The notes under the pieces: model-generated
Database searches by the model: none
Seen by the model: only the letters and a program-made list of their open reading frames with translations
What the model was told of the DNA's origin: nothing
Part shown: piece after piece, positions 32,276 through 39,830 of the stretch
Layout: every line of letters begins with the position of its first letter
Position numbering within the stretch: position 1 is the first letter of the stretch
Assembly (NCBI GenBank): GCA_025451875.1
Contig: JANWJQ010000056.1
Location: 1-39,830 of the forward strand
Length of the DNA stretch: 39,830 nucleotides
Source: Rhizomicrobium sp.
GTDB lineage: Bacteria; Pseudomonadota; Alphaproteobacteria; Micropepsales; Micropepsaceae
Direction: 5' to 3'
Made by a program: the position numbers and the translations under genes

Positions 32276-33883
32276 ATGATCTCGCTCCGCCCCACCGACC
32301 GCGCCAAATGGCTCGCGCCGCAGGAGGTTCTTTTCCTGGCCGCGGTGATCCTGGGTTGGGCGGTCCTCGTGATTTCGCTGGGCAAGGACACGTCCTGGGA
32401 TTTCCGGAACTATCACTGGTACATCCCTTACGCCTATCTGCACCACCGCATGGGCTTCGACATCGCGGTGGCGCATCAGGCGACCTTCTACAATCCGACG
32501 CTCGACATCCCGTTCTATTTGCTGGCGACGCATGTCCCCGCATGGCTGGCGCTGGGCGTCATGGGCGCGGTGCAGGGTTCGAACGTCATCCCGCTCTATC
32601 TGATCGCGCGTTCGACATTGCGCAGCGAAGACAAGCAGACACTCTGCGCAATCCTGACTCTGCTTTGCATGACCGGGGGCCTGACGCTCGGCCTGGCGGG
32701 CACGACCTATTACGACAACATCCTCAGCGTGCTCACGCTCAGCGGCTTGGCGATCGTCATCACCCAGCGCGAGACGCTTGCCAATGGAACGATTGTGCGC
32801 GGCGTGATCGTCGCCGCGATAGCAGGTTTCATCACCGGCAGCGCCGTGGGATTGAAACTGCCGCAAGCGCCGTTCTCGCTGGGCTTCGCGGCAGCGCTTC
32901 TGGTGGTGCGCGGCGATTGGAAACATCGCGTCACGCGTTTGCTGGCCGGCGGCATGGCGGGCGTCGCCGCCGTCGCGCTTATGTCGGGATATTGGTGGCT
33001 GGTGATGTATCACGTCACCGGCAATCCGCTGTTCCCTTACTTCAACCAGTATTTCGATTCCCCGCTGGCGCTGGATGCGTCCTATCGCGATCTGCGCTTC
33101 ATCCCGACGACGTGGCCGCATCGTCTCCTCTATCCGCTGTTGTTCACACTCGACTGGCGCGTGGCGGATGACCTGGCCTATTCCGACATACGCGTGATGC
33201 TCGCCTATGTTCTGGGGCTTGCCACGATCCCGGTTCTGATTTTCTCCAAGCGTGCGCGCGGGCAGCTCGTCGATTCTACCGCCGCCGCGCCGCTCTTCGC
33301 CTTCGCTGTCGTCTCTTATGTTTTCTGGATCGGCATTTTCGCGATCTATCGCTATATCCTGGCGCTGGAGATGATCGCGCCCATCCTGATCACCTGCGCC
33401 GTCGGGCTTTGGCCGATCTCCCGGCGCACCCAGCTCACAGTGCTGGGTGTTCTGGGCGTGCTTGCCATGGCGTTCACGCGTCCCGGCTGGCTGGAGCGTG
33501 CGCCGGTGGACGATCCCTATGTGCAGGTCAGCGTACCTCCGATCCCCGATCCCGGACACACCCTGATCCTGATGGCCGGCGAGGCGCCGATGGGTTACCT
33601 CGTTCCCTCCCTGCCGCACCAGATTCCCGTGCTGCGCATCGATGGCTGGATGATCACGCCGCAAGACGGCTCCAAGCTCACCGCCTCGACCAAAAAGCGC
33701 GTGAATGCCTTCAAAGGCGAGATCTACCTGATCGCCGAGGAATATGAGATCGGCCGCGCCGCCGAGGCGCTGGAAGACTATGGTCTGGCGATGCGCTATC
33801 CTGAGTGCCAGGAAATCAAGGCCAATCTCGGCGGCCCCTATAAGTTCTGCCCAGTCGAACATCTGACGGACAAAAAGCCATGA
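32276..33883 (+). CDS. Multi-spanning GT-C-type membrane glycosyltransferase (putative)
   Basis: A 535-residue integral membrane protein with about ten hydrophobic helices and a soluble C-terminal tail (from about residue 410). The first periplasmic loop carries acidic and aromatic residues after helix 1 (GKDTSWDFRNYHWYIPYAY), the place where GT-C enzymes keep their catalytic Asp. I see no closer family signature. It overlaps the GtrB-like gene by ATGA, and that gene overlaps gtrA. Together these make a three-part module in which this protein would transfer a sugar from a polyprenyl carrier to its acceptor on the periplasmic side. The ATG at 32276 lacks a good ribosome site. A long Arg/His-rich frame on the other strand is an antisense shadow. 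Confidence 0.78.
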   Translation: MISLRPTDRAKWLAPQEVLFLAAVILGWAVLVISLGKDTSWDFRNYHWYIPYAYLHHRMGFDIAVAHQATFYNPTLDIPFYLLATHVPAWLALGVMGAVQGSNVIPLYLIARSTLRSEDKQTLCAILTLLCMTGGLTLGLAGTTYYDNILSVLTLSGLAIVITQRETLANGTIVRGVIVAAIAGFITGSAVGLKLPQAPFSLGFAAALLVVRGDWKHRVTRLLAGGMAGVAAVALMSGYWWLVMYHVTGNPLFPYFNQYFDSPLALDASYRDLRFIPTTWPHRLLYPLLFTLDWRVADDLAYSDIRVMLAYVLGLATIPVLIFSKRARGQLVDSTAAAPLFAFAVVSYVFWIGIFAIYRYILALEMIAPILITCAVGLWPISRRTQLTVLGVLGVLAMAFTRPGWLERAPVDDPYVQVSVPPIPDPGHTLILMAGEAPMGYLVPSLPHQIPVLRIDGWMITPQDGSKLTASTKKRVNAFKGEIYLIAEEYEIGRAAEALEDYGLAMRYPECQEIKANLGGPYKFCPVEHLTDKKP

Positions 33884-34824
33884 GCGAAACGCCTCCGCGC
33901 ATCGCCGTTCTCATTCCTTGCTACAATGAGGAAGCGGCCATCGCGCAAACCGTAGCCGATTTCCGCGCCGCGCTGCCGATGGCGACGGTCTATGTCTATG
34001 ACAACAATTCCAAGGACCAAACCATCGCGCGGGCGAAAGAAGCCGGCGCCATCGTGCGCAGCGAGCCGCGACAGGGCAAGGGCAATGTCGTCCGCCGCAT
34101 GTTCGCGGACATCGAAGCCGATGTTTATGTGCTGACCGATGGCGACGACACCTACGATGCCACCGTCGCGCCGGCGCTGGTGCAGAAGCTGCTCGACGAA
34201 TCCTACGACATCGTTTCGGGACGCCGCATCGCGACGGCGAAAGACGCCTATCGCGCGGGTCACGTCCTCGGCAACAAGCTGCTCACCGGGCTGACCGCGC
34301 TGATGTTCAACGTGCGCCTCCTCGATATGTTGACGGGCTATCGCATCATGTCGCGGCGTTTTGTGAAGAGCTTCCCGGTGATCTCGGCCGGCTTCGCCAT
34401 CGAAACCGAGCTGACGGTGCATGCCGTGCGCCTGCTCATGCCGATGATCGAGGTGGACACCAAATACAAGGAGCGCCCCGAAGGCTCGGTGAGCAAGCTC
34501 AGCACCTATAAGGACGGATTCAAGATCCTTTTCACGATTATCTCGCTGGTGCGCGAGGAGCGGCCCTTCATCTTCTTCGGCGCGTTGTTCGCGATCTTCG
34601 CTCTTCTGTCGCTGATCCTGGGCATTCCGGTCGTGCTGGAATATGTCCGCACCGGCTATGTGCCGCGCCTGCCGACGGCGGTTCTCTCCGTGGCGCTGAT
34701 GCTGCTCGCATTCCTGTCGCTGTTCAGCGGGCTTATCCTCGACACGGTGACGCGCGGCCGCTGGGAGCTGAAGCGGCTGTCCTACCTCGCTATCACGGGA
34801 CCGCAGGGCCTGAAGAAGCCGTGA
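33880..34824 (+). CDS. GtrB-like polyprenyl-phosphate glycosyltransferase (GT2)
   Basis: A 314-residue GT-A enzyme: IAVLIPCYNEEAAIAQTV at the N-terminus, the DXD-type metal site in LTDGDDTYDA, SGRRIATA, and a C-terminal membrane region of two helices (FFGALFAIFALLSLILGIPVV and AVLSVALMLLAFLSLFSGLIL). This is the layout of GtrB and dolichyl-phosphate mannose synthase-like proteins, which load a sugar from UDP- or GDP-sugar onto undecaprenyl phosphate at the cytoplasmic face. The ATG at 33880 overlaps the preceding stop (ATGA), and its own stop overlaps the gtrA start (GTGA), so the three genes are translationally coupled. Confidence 0.9.
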   Translation: MSETPPRIAVLIPCYNEEAAIAQTVADFRAALPMATVYVYDNNSKDQTIARAKEAGAIVRSEPRQGKGNVVRRMFADIEADVYVLTDGDDTYDATVAPALVQKLLDESYDIVSGRRIATAKDAYRAGHVLGNKLLTGLTALMFNVRLLDMLTGYRIMSRRFVKSFPVISAGFAIETELTVHAVRLLMPMIEVDTKYKERPEGSVSKLSTYKDGFKILFTIISLVREERPFIFFGALFAIFALLSLILGIPVVLEYVRTGYVPRLPTAVLSVALMLLAFLSLFSGLILDTVTRGRWELKRLSYLAITGPQGLKKP

Positions 34825-35240
34825 CGCTGTTGCAGCGTCTGCGCGATTCCCAGTTCCTGCGTTTCGCCATCGTCGGCGGCGCCGGCTTCTTCGTGAACGA
34901 AGCCGTGCTCTACGGCGCGCTCCATCTGTTGAAGCTGAATCCCTATGCCGGCGGAATTTTCGCGTTCCTGGTGACCGTGACCTTCACCTGGGGCGGCAAC
35001 CGGCTTCTGACCTTTCGTGGCGAAGCCGCGCGCACTCTGCGCGATATGCTGGAAGAGTGGTTCAAGTTCGTGGCCGCGAACACGCTCGGCTTTTGCGTGA
35101 ACTATGCCGTCTATGCCGCGCTGGTGACCTTCGCGCCCGCGCCGCTGAACAGCCCCTACATTGCGCTCGCGTTCGGGACGCTGGCGGGGCTGATCTTCAA
35201 CTTCACCCTGTCCAAACGCTTCGTTTTCCGAGCCGGCTGA
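34821..35240 (+). CDS. GtrA-family membrane protein (putative polyprenyl-sugar flippase)
   Basis: A 139-residue protein with four membrane helices fitting GtrA: FLRFAIVGGAGFFVNEAVLYGALHL, GGIFAFLVTVTFTWGGNRLLTF, FVAANTLGFCVNYAVYAALV, and the final PYIALAFGTLAGLIFNFTLSKRFVF. GtrA proteins are thought to flip polyprenyl-linked sugars to the periplasmic side for glycan decoration. The start is GTG at 34821, overlapping the preceding stop. The TGA stop abuts the stop of the converging gene (TGATCA). Confidence 0.92.
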   Translation: MTLLQRLRDSQFLRFAIVGGAGFFVNEAVLYGALHLLKLNPYAGGIFAFLVTVTFTWGGNRLLTFRGEAARTLRDMLEEWFKFVAANTLGFCVNYAVYAALVTFAPAPLNSPYIALAFGTLAGLIFNFTLSKRFVFRAG

Positions 35241-35798
35241 TCAGCTCTGCTTCGTGATCCCGTCCAGCACCGCCGCGCCGCCCGGCGCGTCGATATCCAC
35301 GCGTGTGGTTTCGGTAAGACGCGCCATCGTCATATAGAACCCGCAGGTGATAATGATCTCCACAATCTCCTGCGGCGAGAAATGCTTCTTGGCTTCGGCG
35401 ACCGTCGCCTCGCTGGCGCGCACATCGCGGATCACCTCTTGCGAAAGCTTCAGCATGGCCGCTTCCTTGGGACTGAACTCCCCGCCCGTGATGCGGGCAG
35501 CTTCCAGCGCCGCGATCTGATCCTTGCGGCATCCGGCATGCTCGGCGATGGGCACATGCTGCACCCATTCATATTCGCCGCGCTCCAGCCGCGCGACGAG
35601 CAGGATAATGAGTTCGCGCAGATCGGCGCGCAGCTTCTGGCGCCCCAGAATATTGCCGCCGAAGCGCAGGCCGGAGGTGAACATCTCCGGCGCGTTCGCC
35701 CACATGCGGAAAATATTGAGCTTGCGCGGCAGGCGGTCGAACGCCTCCTTCGCCTTTTCGGGAAGCGCTGACGTGTCGGCATAGGGGATGAGCGGCAT
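35241..35798 (-). CDS. Carboxymuconolactone decarboxylase/AhpD-fold protein
   Basis: A 185-residue protein of the CMD/AhpD fold: LREL-IILLVARLERGEYEWVQHVPIAEHAGCRKDQI around residues 60-100, and the C-terminal VEIIITCGFYMTMARLTETTRVD. The EYEWVQH pattern with a conserved His is that of the decarboxylase-like branch; the CxxC pair of true AhpD peroxidases is absent. The substrate is unknown. The ATG at 35798 has GGAG about seven bases upstream; the TTG at 35810 is less likely. It lies 45 bases after modC on the same strand and may be read from the mod transcript. Confidence 0.82.
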   Translation of the reverse strand: MPLIPYADTSALPEKAKEAFDRLPRKLNIFRMWANAPEMFTSGLRFGGNILGRQKLRADLRELIILLVARLERGEYEWVQHVPIAEHAGCRKDQIAALEAARITGGEFSPKEAAMLKLSQEVIRDVRASEATVAEAKKHFSPQEIVEIIITCGFYMTMARLTETTRVDIDAPGGAAVLDGITKQS

Positions 35799-35843
35799 GG
35801 CGGTCTCCAATATCGGCTGGTGCCAGCATGGCGGAAGACGCGG

Positions 35844-36941
35844 TCAGTCGGCAACCGGCTGGGCCTGCGGATCGACAATCACCGATTTTGCAATGGCGAA
35901 CACCGGCATGCCGGGCGTCAGACCAAGGCGCGCCGACGATGCCCGCGTGATGCGCGCAACGAAATTCGCCCGGCCGCAGCGAAGCTGCACATCGGCATGG
36001 GACACGCCGGTTTCGTGCACCGCGGAGACACTGCAAAGCAGCACATTGTTGGCGCTGATAGTGCGCGGCTCTTCGGCGGCAAGCATCACATCTTCGGCGC
36101 GAATGCGCACCCTGAGGCGGCGGCCGATCTCACGGTTGAGCAGCGGGACGATCAACTGCCCGCCATCGAAATCCAGAACGCTCAGGCCTTCGGCAGGACG
36201 ATGCGCGGATACGCGGGTGTCTATCACGGCGCCAAAAGATGGCGCTCCGGTGAGCGCGGAGATGTCAAGATCAGCCAGCATGTCGAACACCGCGCCCTGC
36301 GCCACCACCGCACCGCCCTTGACGATGATGATGCCGTCGGCCAGCCGCGCCACTTCATCCAAAGAGTGGCTGACATAGAGCATCGGCAGCTTGGCCTCGT
36401 CGCGCAGCCTTTCGAGATACGGAAATATCTCGGCCTTGCGCGCGGCGTCGAGCGCAGCCAGCGGCTCGTCGAGCAACAGGATGCGCGGCGACGACAGAAG
36501 CGCGCGGCCCAGCGCGACACGGTTCTTCTCGCCGCCGGAAAGCCTGGTGGGCCGACGCGCCAGCAGCGATTCAAGACCAAGAAGAGAAACGATGCGGGCG
36601 AATTCCGATTCCTCCGCCTGGATCGGTGCACGCCGCCAGCCGAAACGTAGATTGCCTTCCACGCTCATATGCGGAAACAGCCGTGCATCCTGAAAGACAT
36701 AGCCAACGCGGCGCTGTTGTGGCGGAACGCAAATCCGCGACGGGGTGTCGAGCACGGTTTCGCCGCCGATGACGATGTTGCCTTGCTGCGGACGCAGCAA
36801 TCCGGCGATGGCATTCACAATGCTGGTTTTGCCCGAACCCGATGGACCGAAGAGCGCCGTGATGCCGGGCTTCTCGACGGTGAAGTCGACGGCGAGCCGA
36901 AACCCGCCGAAATCGTGCTGGATATGGACCGAAAGACTCAT
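35844..36941 (-). CDS. modC: Molybdate ABC transporter ATP-binding protein
   Basis: A 365-residue ABC ATPase: Walker A GPSGSGKT (32-39), Q-loop VFQDARLFPH, signature LSGGEKNRVALGRAL, Walker B ILLLDEPLAALD, and the switch His in VSHSLDEV. A C-terminal extension with NREIGRRLRVRIRAEDVMLA and a final ~70 residues matches the MOP/TOBE domain of ModC. It powers molybdate (or tungstate) uptake through ModB. The ATG at 36941 overlaps the modB stop (ATGA). modA, the periplasmic binding protein, is not present on either side. Confidence 0.93.
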   Translation of the reverse strand: MSLSVHIQHDFGGFRLAVDFTVEKPGITALFGPSGSGKTSIVNAIAGLLRPQQGNIVIGGETVLDTPSRICVPPQQRRVGYVFQDARLFPHMSVEGNLRFGWRRAPIQAEESEFARIVSLLGLESLLARRPTRLSGGEKNRVALGRALLSSPRILLLDEPLAALDAARKAEIFPYLERLRDEAKLPMLYVSHSLDEVARLADGIIIVKGGAVVAQGAVFDMLADLDISALTGAPSFGAVIDTRVSAHRPAEGLSVLDFDGGQLIVPLLNREIGRRLRVRIRAEDVMLAAEEPRTISANNVLLCSVSAVHETGVSHADVQLRCGRANFVARITRASSARLGLTPGMPVFAIAKSVIVDPQAQPVAD

Positions 36942-37624
36942 CGCCCGGCGAAGACCCGAATGCGACGGTCCGCGAATTCCGCCAGCGTCACGCCGATAAG
37001 CGCCAAAACAATGGAGAGCAGCGAGAGGCGCGCTGCCTCAGCCTCGCCGCCGGGCGATTGCAGCGCACTGTAGATCGCGAGCGGCAAGGTGCGCGTCTCG
37101 CCCGGAATGTTGGACACGAAGGTGATGATCGCGCCGAACTCGCCAAGGCAGGCAGCGAAGGCGGTGATGGCGCCCGCGATGATGCCCGGCAACGCCAGCG
37201 GCAGCGTCAGATTGAGGAAGCGGTCCAACGCGCCGGCGCCCAAGGTCTTGGCGGCATCGCCAATGCCGGAATCGATCGCTTCGATGGAAAGACGGATCGC
37301 GCGAAACTGGAACGGAAAGGTGATGATGCCGGACGCCAGCGCCGCGCCGGTCCAGGAAAACGCGAAGCGTATTCCCAGATGCTGCAGCAGCCATGCACCG
37401 ACCGGCGCACGTGTGCCCAGGATCACCAGCAGCAGATAGCCCACGACCACCGGCGGCAACACCATCGGCAGATGCAACGCGCCGTCGATGATCGATTTTC
37501 CGGGAAAGCGGCGATGCGCCAGAAAAGCTGCCAGCGCAATCGCAACCGGCAGCGCGCAGATCACCGCCACCGCGGATATCCGCAGGCTGAGCAGAAGGGC
37601 TTCGGTTTCGGCAGGCGAGAGCAT
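36938..37624 (-). CDS. modB: Molybdate ABC transporter permease
   Basis: A permease of about 228 residues with five to six membrane helices and the cytoplasmic EAA-type loop (AKTLGAGALDRFLNLTLPLALPGIIAGAITAFAACLGEFGA) of ModB. It forms the membrane channel for ModC-driven molybdate import. The frame extends 17 codons further upstream, but the ATG at 37624 gives the normal N-terminus (MLSPAETEALLLSLRIS). No clear Shine-Dalgarno is seen. It diverges from the secreted-protein gene over about 140 bp, in which a minus-strand TATAGT at 37650-37655 could be the -10 element. Confidence 0.93.
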   Translation of the reverse strand: MLSPAETEALLLSLRISAVAVICALPVAIALAAFLAHRRFPGKSIIDGALHLPMVLPPVVVGYLLLVILGTRAPVGAWLLQHLGIRFAFSWTGAALASGIITFPFQFRAIRLSIEAIDSGIGDAAKTLGAGALDRFLNLTLPLALPGIIAGAITAFAACLGEFGAIITFVSNIPGETRTLPLAIYSALQSPGGEAEAARLSLLSIVLALIGVTLAEFADRRIRVFAGR

Positions 37625-37763
37625 GAGGCGCTGTCTGTTACGCGGGAGCACTATAGCGAAATGAACGCTCGGCAAGCATTAGCATGGTTAAAACCGCCCC
37701 GCATGCTTGACCTGTTGCAAAGGCGGAATACCGTTGCCGGCGATGGGCATTCGAGGGGGACGG

Positions 37764-39479
37764 GTGCGTAAGCTCGCCGCGGCGCTTGGCTTCGCCGCGT
37801 TCACGATCACGCTTCTGGGCGCGGCCGATCAGATGCCGCAACCCGGACCGCTGTCCAATCCCCGCATTACACCATCCACTCTGCAAACGGCGCCGCCGCA
37901 GGCGATTGTCGAGGGCTACAACAGCGCCGGTACCTATCTCATCCGCTTTGACCGTTGGACGCCATCGGACGAGCGCGGCTTTGGCGAATTCGTCACCGGC
38001 CTTGGCGAAGCCAACTGTCGCACGGTGAACGATTGCCTGCATTCGCCGGGCAATCCTTTTCGCGCCAGCGATCCGCCGGGCATCTTCTTCCATTCGGACT
38101 GCGCCGACCTGCCCTATGTGCTGCGCGCCTACTATGCGTGGAAGCGCGGACTGCCGTTCTCCTATGTGAGCGCAGTGACGCCGCGCGGCCATGCGCGCGA
38201 TATACGCTATTCGAAGAACGGCAATGAGGTTGTCGAGCGCAAGGACGTTCTGAGCAATTCGATGTCCGGTTACGAATTGCTGGAAGAGTTGCGCGACCAG
38301 ATTTCGTCCGCGACCTATCGCATGCATCCGGATCTCGACGATCCTGTGCCGGATCTTTACTCGCCTGCGATCAGCGCCAAATCCATTCGCCCCGGCACGC
38401 TGATCTACGATCCCAACGGGCATGTCGCCACCGTCTATCGCGTCGATCCGGACGGGCGCATCAACTATGTCGATGCCCATCCGGACAATTCGATGACGCG
38501 GGGCTTCTACGATATCCGTTTCGTGCGCTCGCGCCCGGGCATGGGCGCGGGCTTCAAGAACTGGCGCTCGGCCGTGCTGGTGGATGCCACGCGCCGCGCC
38601 GATGGCGTCTATGTCGGTGGCCATGTCGTGCTGCCGCGCAATGCGCAGATCGCGGATTTCTCCGACGAGCAATATTTCGGCAACGGCCCGCGCCCGCCGG
38701 ACGATTCCGAATGGGGCTCCGGCGGCTTCAGGCTCAATGGCGAATATCTCGACTATTACGACTTCGTGCGCGCCACGCTGGCCGGTGGCCGGTTGCAATT
38801 CGATCCGGTGAAGGAAATCCACGATCTGGTGGATTCCAACTGCGCGGACCTGCAGTACCGCGGCGAAGCCGTCGACCTCTCCATCGAGGCGGGATTGCAG
38901 AATCGGCCACAGCCCGATCGTCTGCCCGCGAACATCTATGGCACCGATGGCGACTGGGAGACCTATTCCACGCCCTCGCGCGATGCCCGCCTGAAAACCG
39001 CCTTCAAGGAATTGCGCGACGAGGCGCAACGTTTCGTGACGATGTACCGGAAGAACGATCCGAAACTCACCTATCATGGAAGCGATCTCGCCGCCGACAT
39101 GATCGCGGCTTACGATCAGGAGGCCGCGAAATGCCATGTCACCTATACGCGCACGGATGGGTCGCGTGTCACGCTCGGCTATGACGACGCGCGGCGCAGA
39201 CTGTTTCTCATGTCGTTCGATCCTTACCAGTGCGTCGAGCGGCGCTGGGGCGCGACGGATGCAACGGAGATTTCCACCTGCCCTGACGGCGCGGTGAAGC
39301 AGGCCTGGTATGCGGCGGAGCAGAATCTGCGCAACCAGATCGACCGCACCTATGACGCACAGATGGATTTCACGCTGCAGGAGCTGCGCGAGCCCGGCAG
39401 GGGCGTGGCCCGGCCCCCGGACATCGATGCGCGCGGCTATCTTGTTTCCGTCGCGGGCGCGCAGCGCTACATGCGCTGA
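37764..39479 (+). CDS. Secreted protein of unknown family with Cys-His-Asp/His layout
   Basis: About 571 residues. The start is GTG at 37764 because GAGGGGGA lies just upstream and the protein then begins VRKLAAALGFAAFTITLLGAAD, a good signal peptide; ATG 37743 is the alternative. I do not recognise the family. Residues 108-133 read FFHSDCADLPYVLRAYYAWKRGLPF, with Cys113 at the start of a helix; residues 218-239 read NGHVATVYRVDPDGRINYVDAH, with His220 at the start of a strand and Asp237/His239 after the next strand. This order recalls NlpC/P60, CHAP and transglutaminase-like cysteine hydrolases, so a periplasmic hydrolase is possible. The C-terminal 300 residues carry further conserved-looking Cys. 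It stands alone, divergent from modB. Confidence 0.7.
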   Translation: MRKLAAALGFAAFTITLLGAADQMPQPGPLSNPRITPSTLQTAPPQAIVEGYNSAGTYLIRFDRWTPSDERGFGEFVTGLGEANCRTVNDCLHSPGNPFRASDPPGIFFHSDCADLPYVLRAYYAWKRGLPFSYVSAVTPRGHARDIRYSKNGNEVVERKDVLSNSMSGYELLEELRDQISSATYRMHPDLDDPVPDLYSPAISAKSIRPGTLIYDPNGHVATVYRVDPDGRINYVDAHPDNSMTRGFYDIRFVRSRPGMGAGFKNWRSAVLVDATRRADGVYVGGHVVLPRNAQIADFSDEQYFGNGPRPPDDSEWGSGGFRLNGEYLDYYDFVRATLAGGRLQFDPVKEIHDLVDSNCADLQYRGEAVDLSIEAGLQNRPQPDRLPANIYGTDGDWETYSTPSRDARLKTAFKELRDEAQRFVTMYRKNDPKLTYHGSDLAADMIAAYDQEAAKCHVTYTRTDGSRVTLGYDDARRRLFLMSFDPYQCVERRWGATDATEISTCPDGAVKQAWYAAEQNLRNQIDRTYDAQMDFTLQELREPGRGVARPPDIDARGYLVSVAGAQRYMR

Positions 39480-39502
39480 ATCACGCGATCGTTGTTTTCT
39501 TT

Positions 39503-39535
39503 GAACAATCGCCGTTCGATTGTTCCACGATTTTT
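39503..39535 (+). terminator. Inverted repeat with T-run after the secreted-protein gene
   Basis: GAACAATCG (39503-39511) and CGATTGTTC (39517-39525) form a perfect 9-bp stem with a 5-base loop, followed five bases later by TTTTT. It starts 23 bases after the stop, so it is a plausible terminator, though the AT-rich stem is weaker than the others in this window. Confidence 0.6.
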
Positions 39536-39830
39536 CGCCGCGTGAATTGTGCAACACAAAATATCGGATGCGCATATCAACGGCTGGTATTTGAATTTCA
39601 CAGTGATGGGGCTATCGCCCCTTCCCTCCACCTTTGACGCCACGCGGTTCCTTTGATCGCTTATGAGGGCGCGACCGTTCTTCGATGCGTAGTTGCGGAA
39701 ATTTCTGCGCGGCTCTGAGTCTCGTATGGCTCTCAAGGCGGATTAAGCGCGTCTGTTTTTCCGTGTTCGGCGGCAAAGCCCGGTCAGGGCGAGGGCTGCG
39801 TTAGAGTTGTTTGTGCATTTCGCTTGTCCT
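39536..39830. other. Right-end stretch without a supported gene
   Basis: I see no convincing coding region here. An 89-codon frame on the minus strand (39467-39736) crosses the terminator and lacks family features. A short hairpin GGGGC-tatc-GCCCC sits at 39608-39621. The stretch is less GC-rich than its surroundings and may be the upstream region of a gene beyond the window. Confidence 0.4.

Noticed and set aside
32171-33862. 563-codon minus-strand frame opposite the GT-C-like gene
   Set aside because: Arg/His/Asp-rich antisense pattern without domains; the plus-strand reading gives regular membrane helices and overlaps its operon partner.
37638-39575. 645-codon open frame on the minus strand opposite the secreted-protein gene, longer than that gene
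   Set aside because: Its translation is rich in Arg, His and Ile without domain pattern, and it overlaps the modB start and the terminator. The plus-strand gene has a ribosome site, a signal peptide and motif-like segments. Long antisense frames are expected at this GC content.
1-39830. CRISPR array, prophage, toxin-antitoxin, retron or other defence island
   Set aside because: I found no spaced direct repeats, integrase, phage structural gene, reverse transcriptase or nuclease-helicase cluster in either strand.

Overview
The window is high-GC bacterial chromosome, densely coding and mostly housekeeping or metabolic in content. The gene set points to an alphaproteobacterium: a GapR/DUF2312 nucleoid protein, a CpdR-type receiver, a sigma-54 activator resembling Caulobacter TacA, a DUF1244 protein beside an N-formylglutamate amidohydrolase, DUF1036 beside pyruvate kinase, and an alpha-2-macroglobulin/PBP1C pair. 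I cannot fix the genus; a relative of Caulobacterales, Rhizobiales or Micropepsaceae-like lineages is plausible. I see no prophage, insertion sequence, CRISPR array or antiviral island.

Left third (1-13 kb): a truncated AarF/UbiB-family kinase diverges from the sigma-54 response regulator. Then come GapR, an N-formylglutamate amidohydrolase fused in frame to DUF1244, a DUF1036 protein and pyruvate kinase. A leftward glycolate oxidase operon follows (glcD-glcE-glcF, a TPR protein and a small secreted protein). Its genes are chained by TAATG/TGATG start-stop overlaps, and it lies directly behind the rpmJ (L36) terminator. An MltB-type lytic transglycosylase follows.

Middle (13-26 kb): a MarR regulator lies between an MFS transporter and a small membrane protein, with related AT-rich palindromes in both intergenic gaps. 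Next are pbpC (PBP1C) and a thioester-containing alpha-2-macroglobulin. A YciB/IspZ-family membrane protein and a carotenoid oxygenase diverge from a TetR regulator across a clean palindromic operator. A Wza-type polysaccharide export protein and tRNA-Val(GAC) close this part.

Right third (26-40 kb): two tandem TonB-like proteins, cpdR, a second N-formylglutamate amidohydrolase, a small unknown gene, and a gene-poor 437-bp stretch holding a probable small RNA with a strong terminator and a Fur-box-like palindrome. Then come an LpxH-like phosphoesterase with a GT4 glycosyltransferase, a three-gene glycan-decoration operon (GT-C membrane protein, GtrB-like, GtrA), a carboxymuconolactone-decarboxylase-fold protein, modC-modB without modA, and a secreted protein of unknown family with a Cys...His...Asp/His layout.

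The observations most worth checking are the fused yet apparently re-initiated DUF1244 domain, the candidate small RNA with its Fur-like box, the unassigned secreted possible cysteine hydrolase, the TetR and MarR operators, and four convergent gene pairs whose stop codons abut or overlap inside a 4- or 6-bp palindrome.
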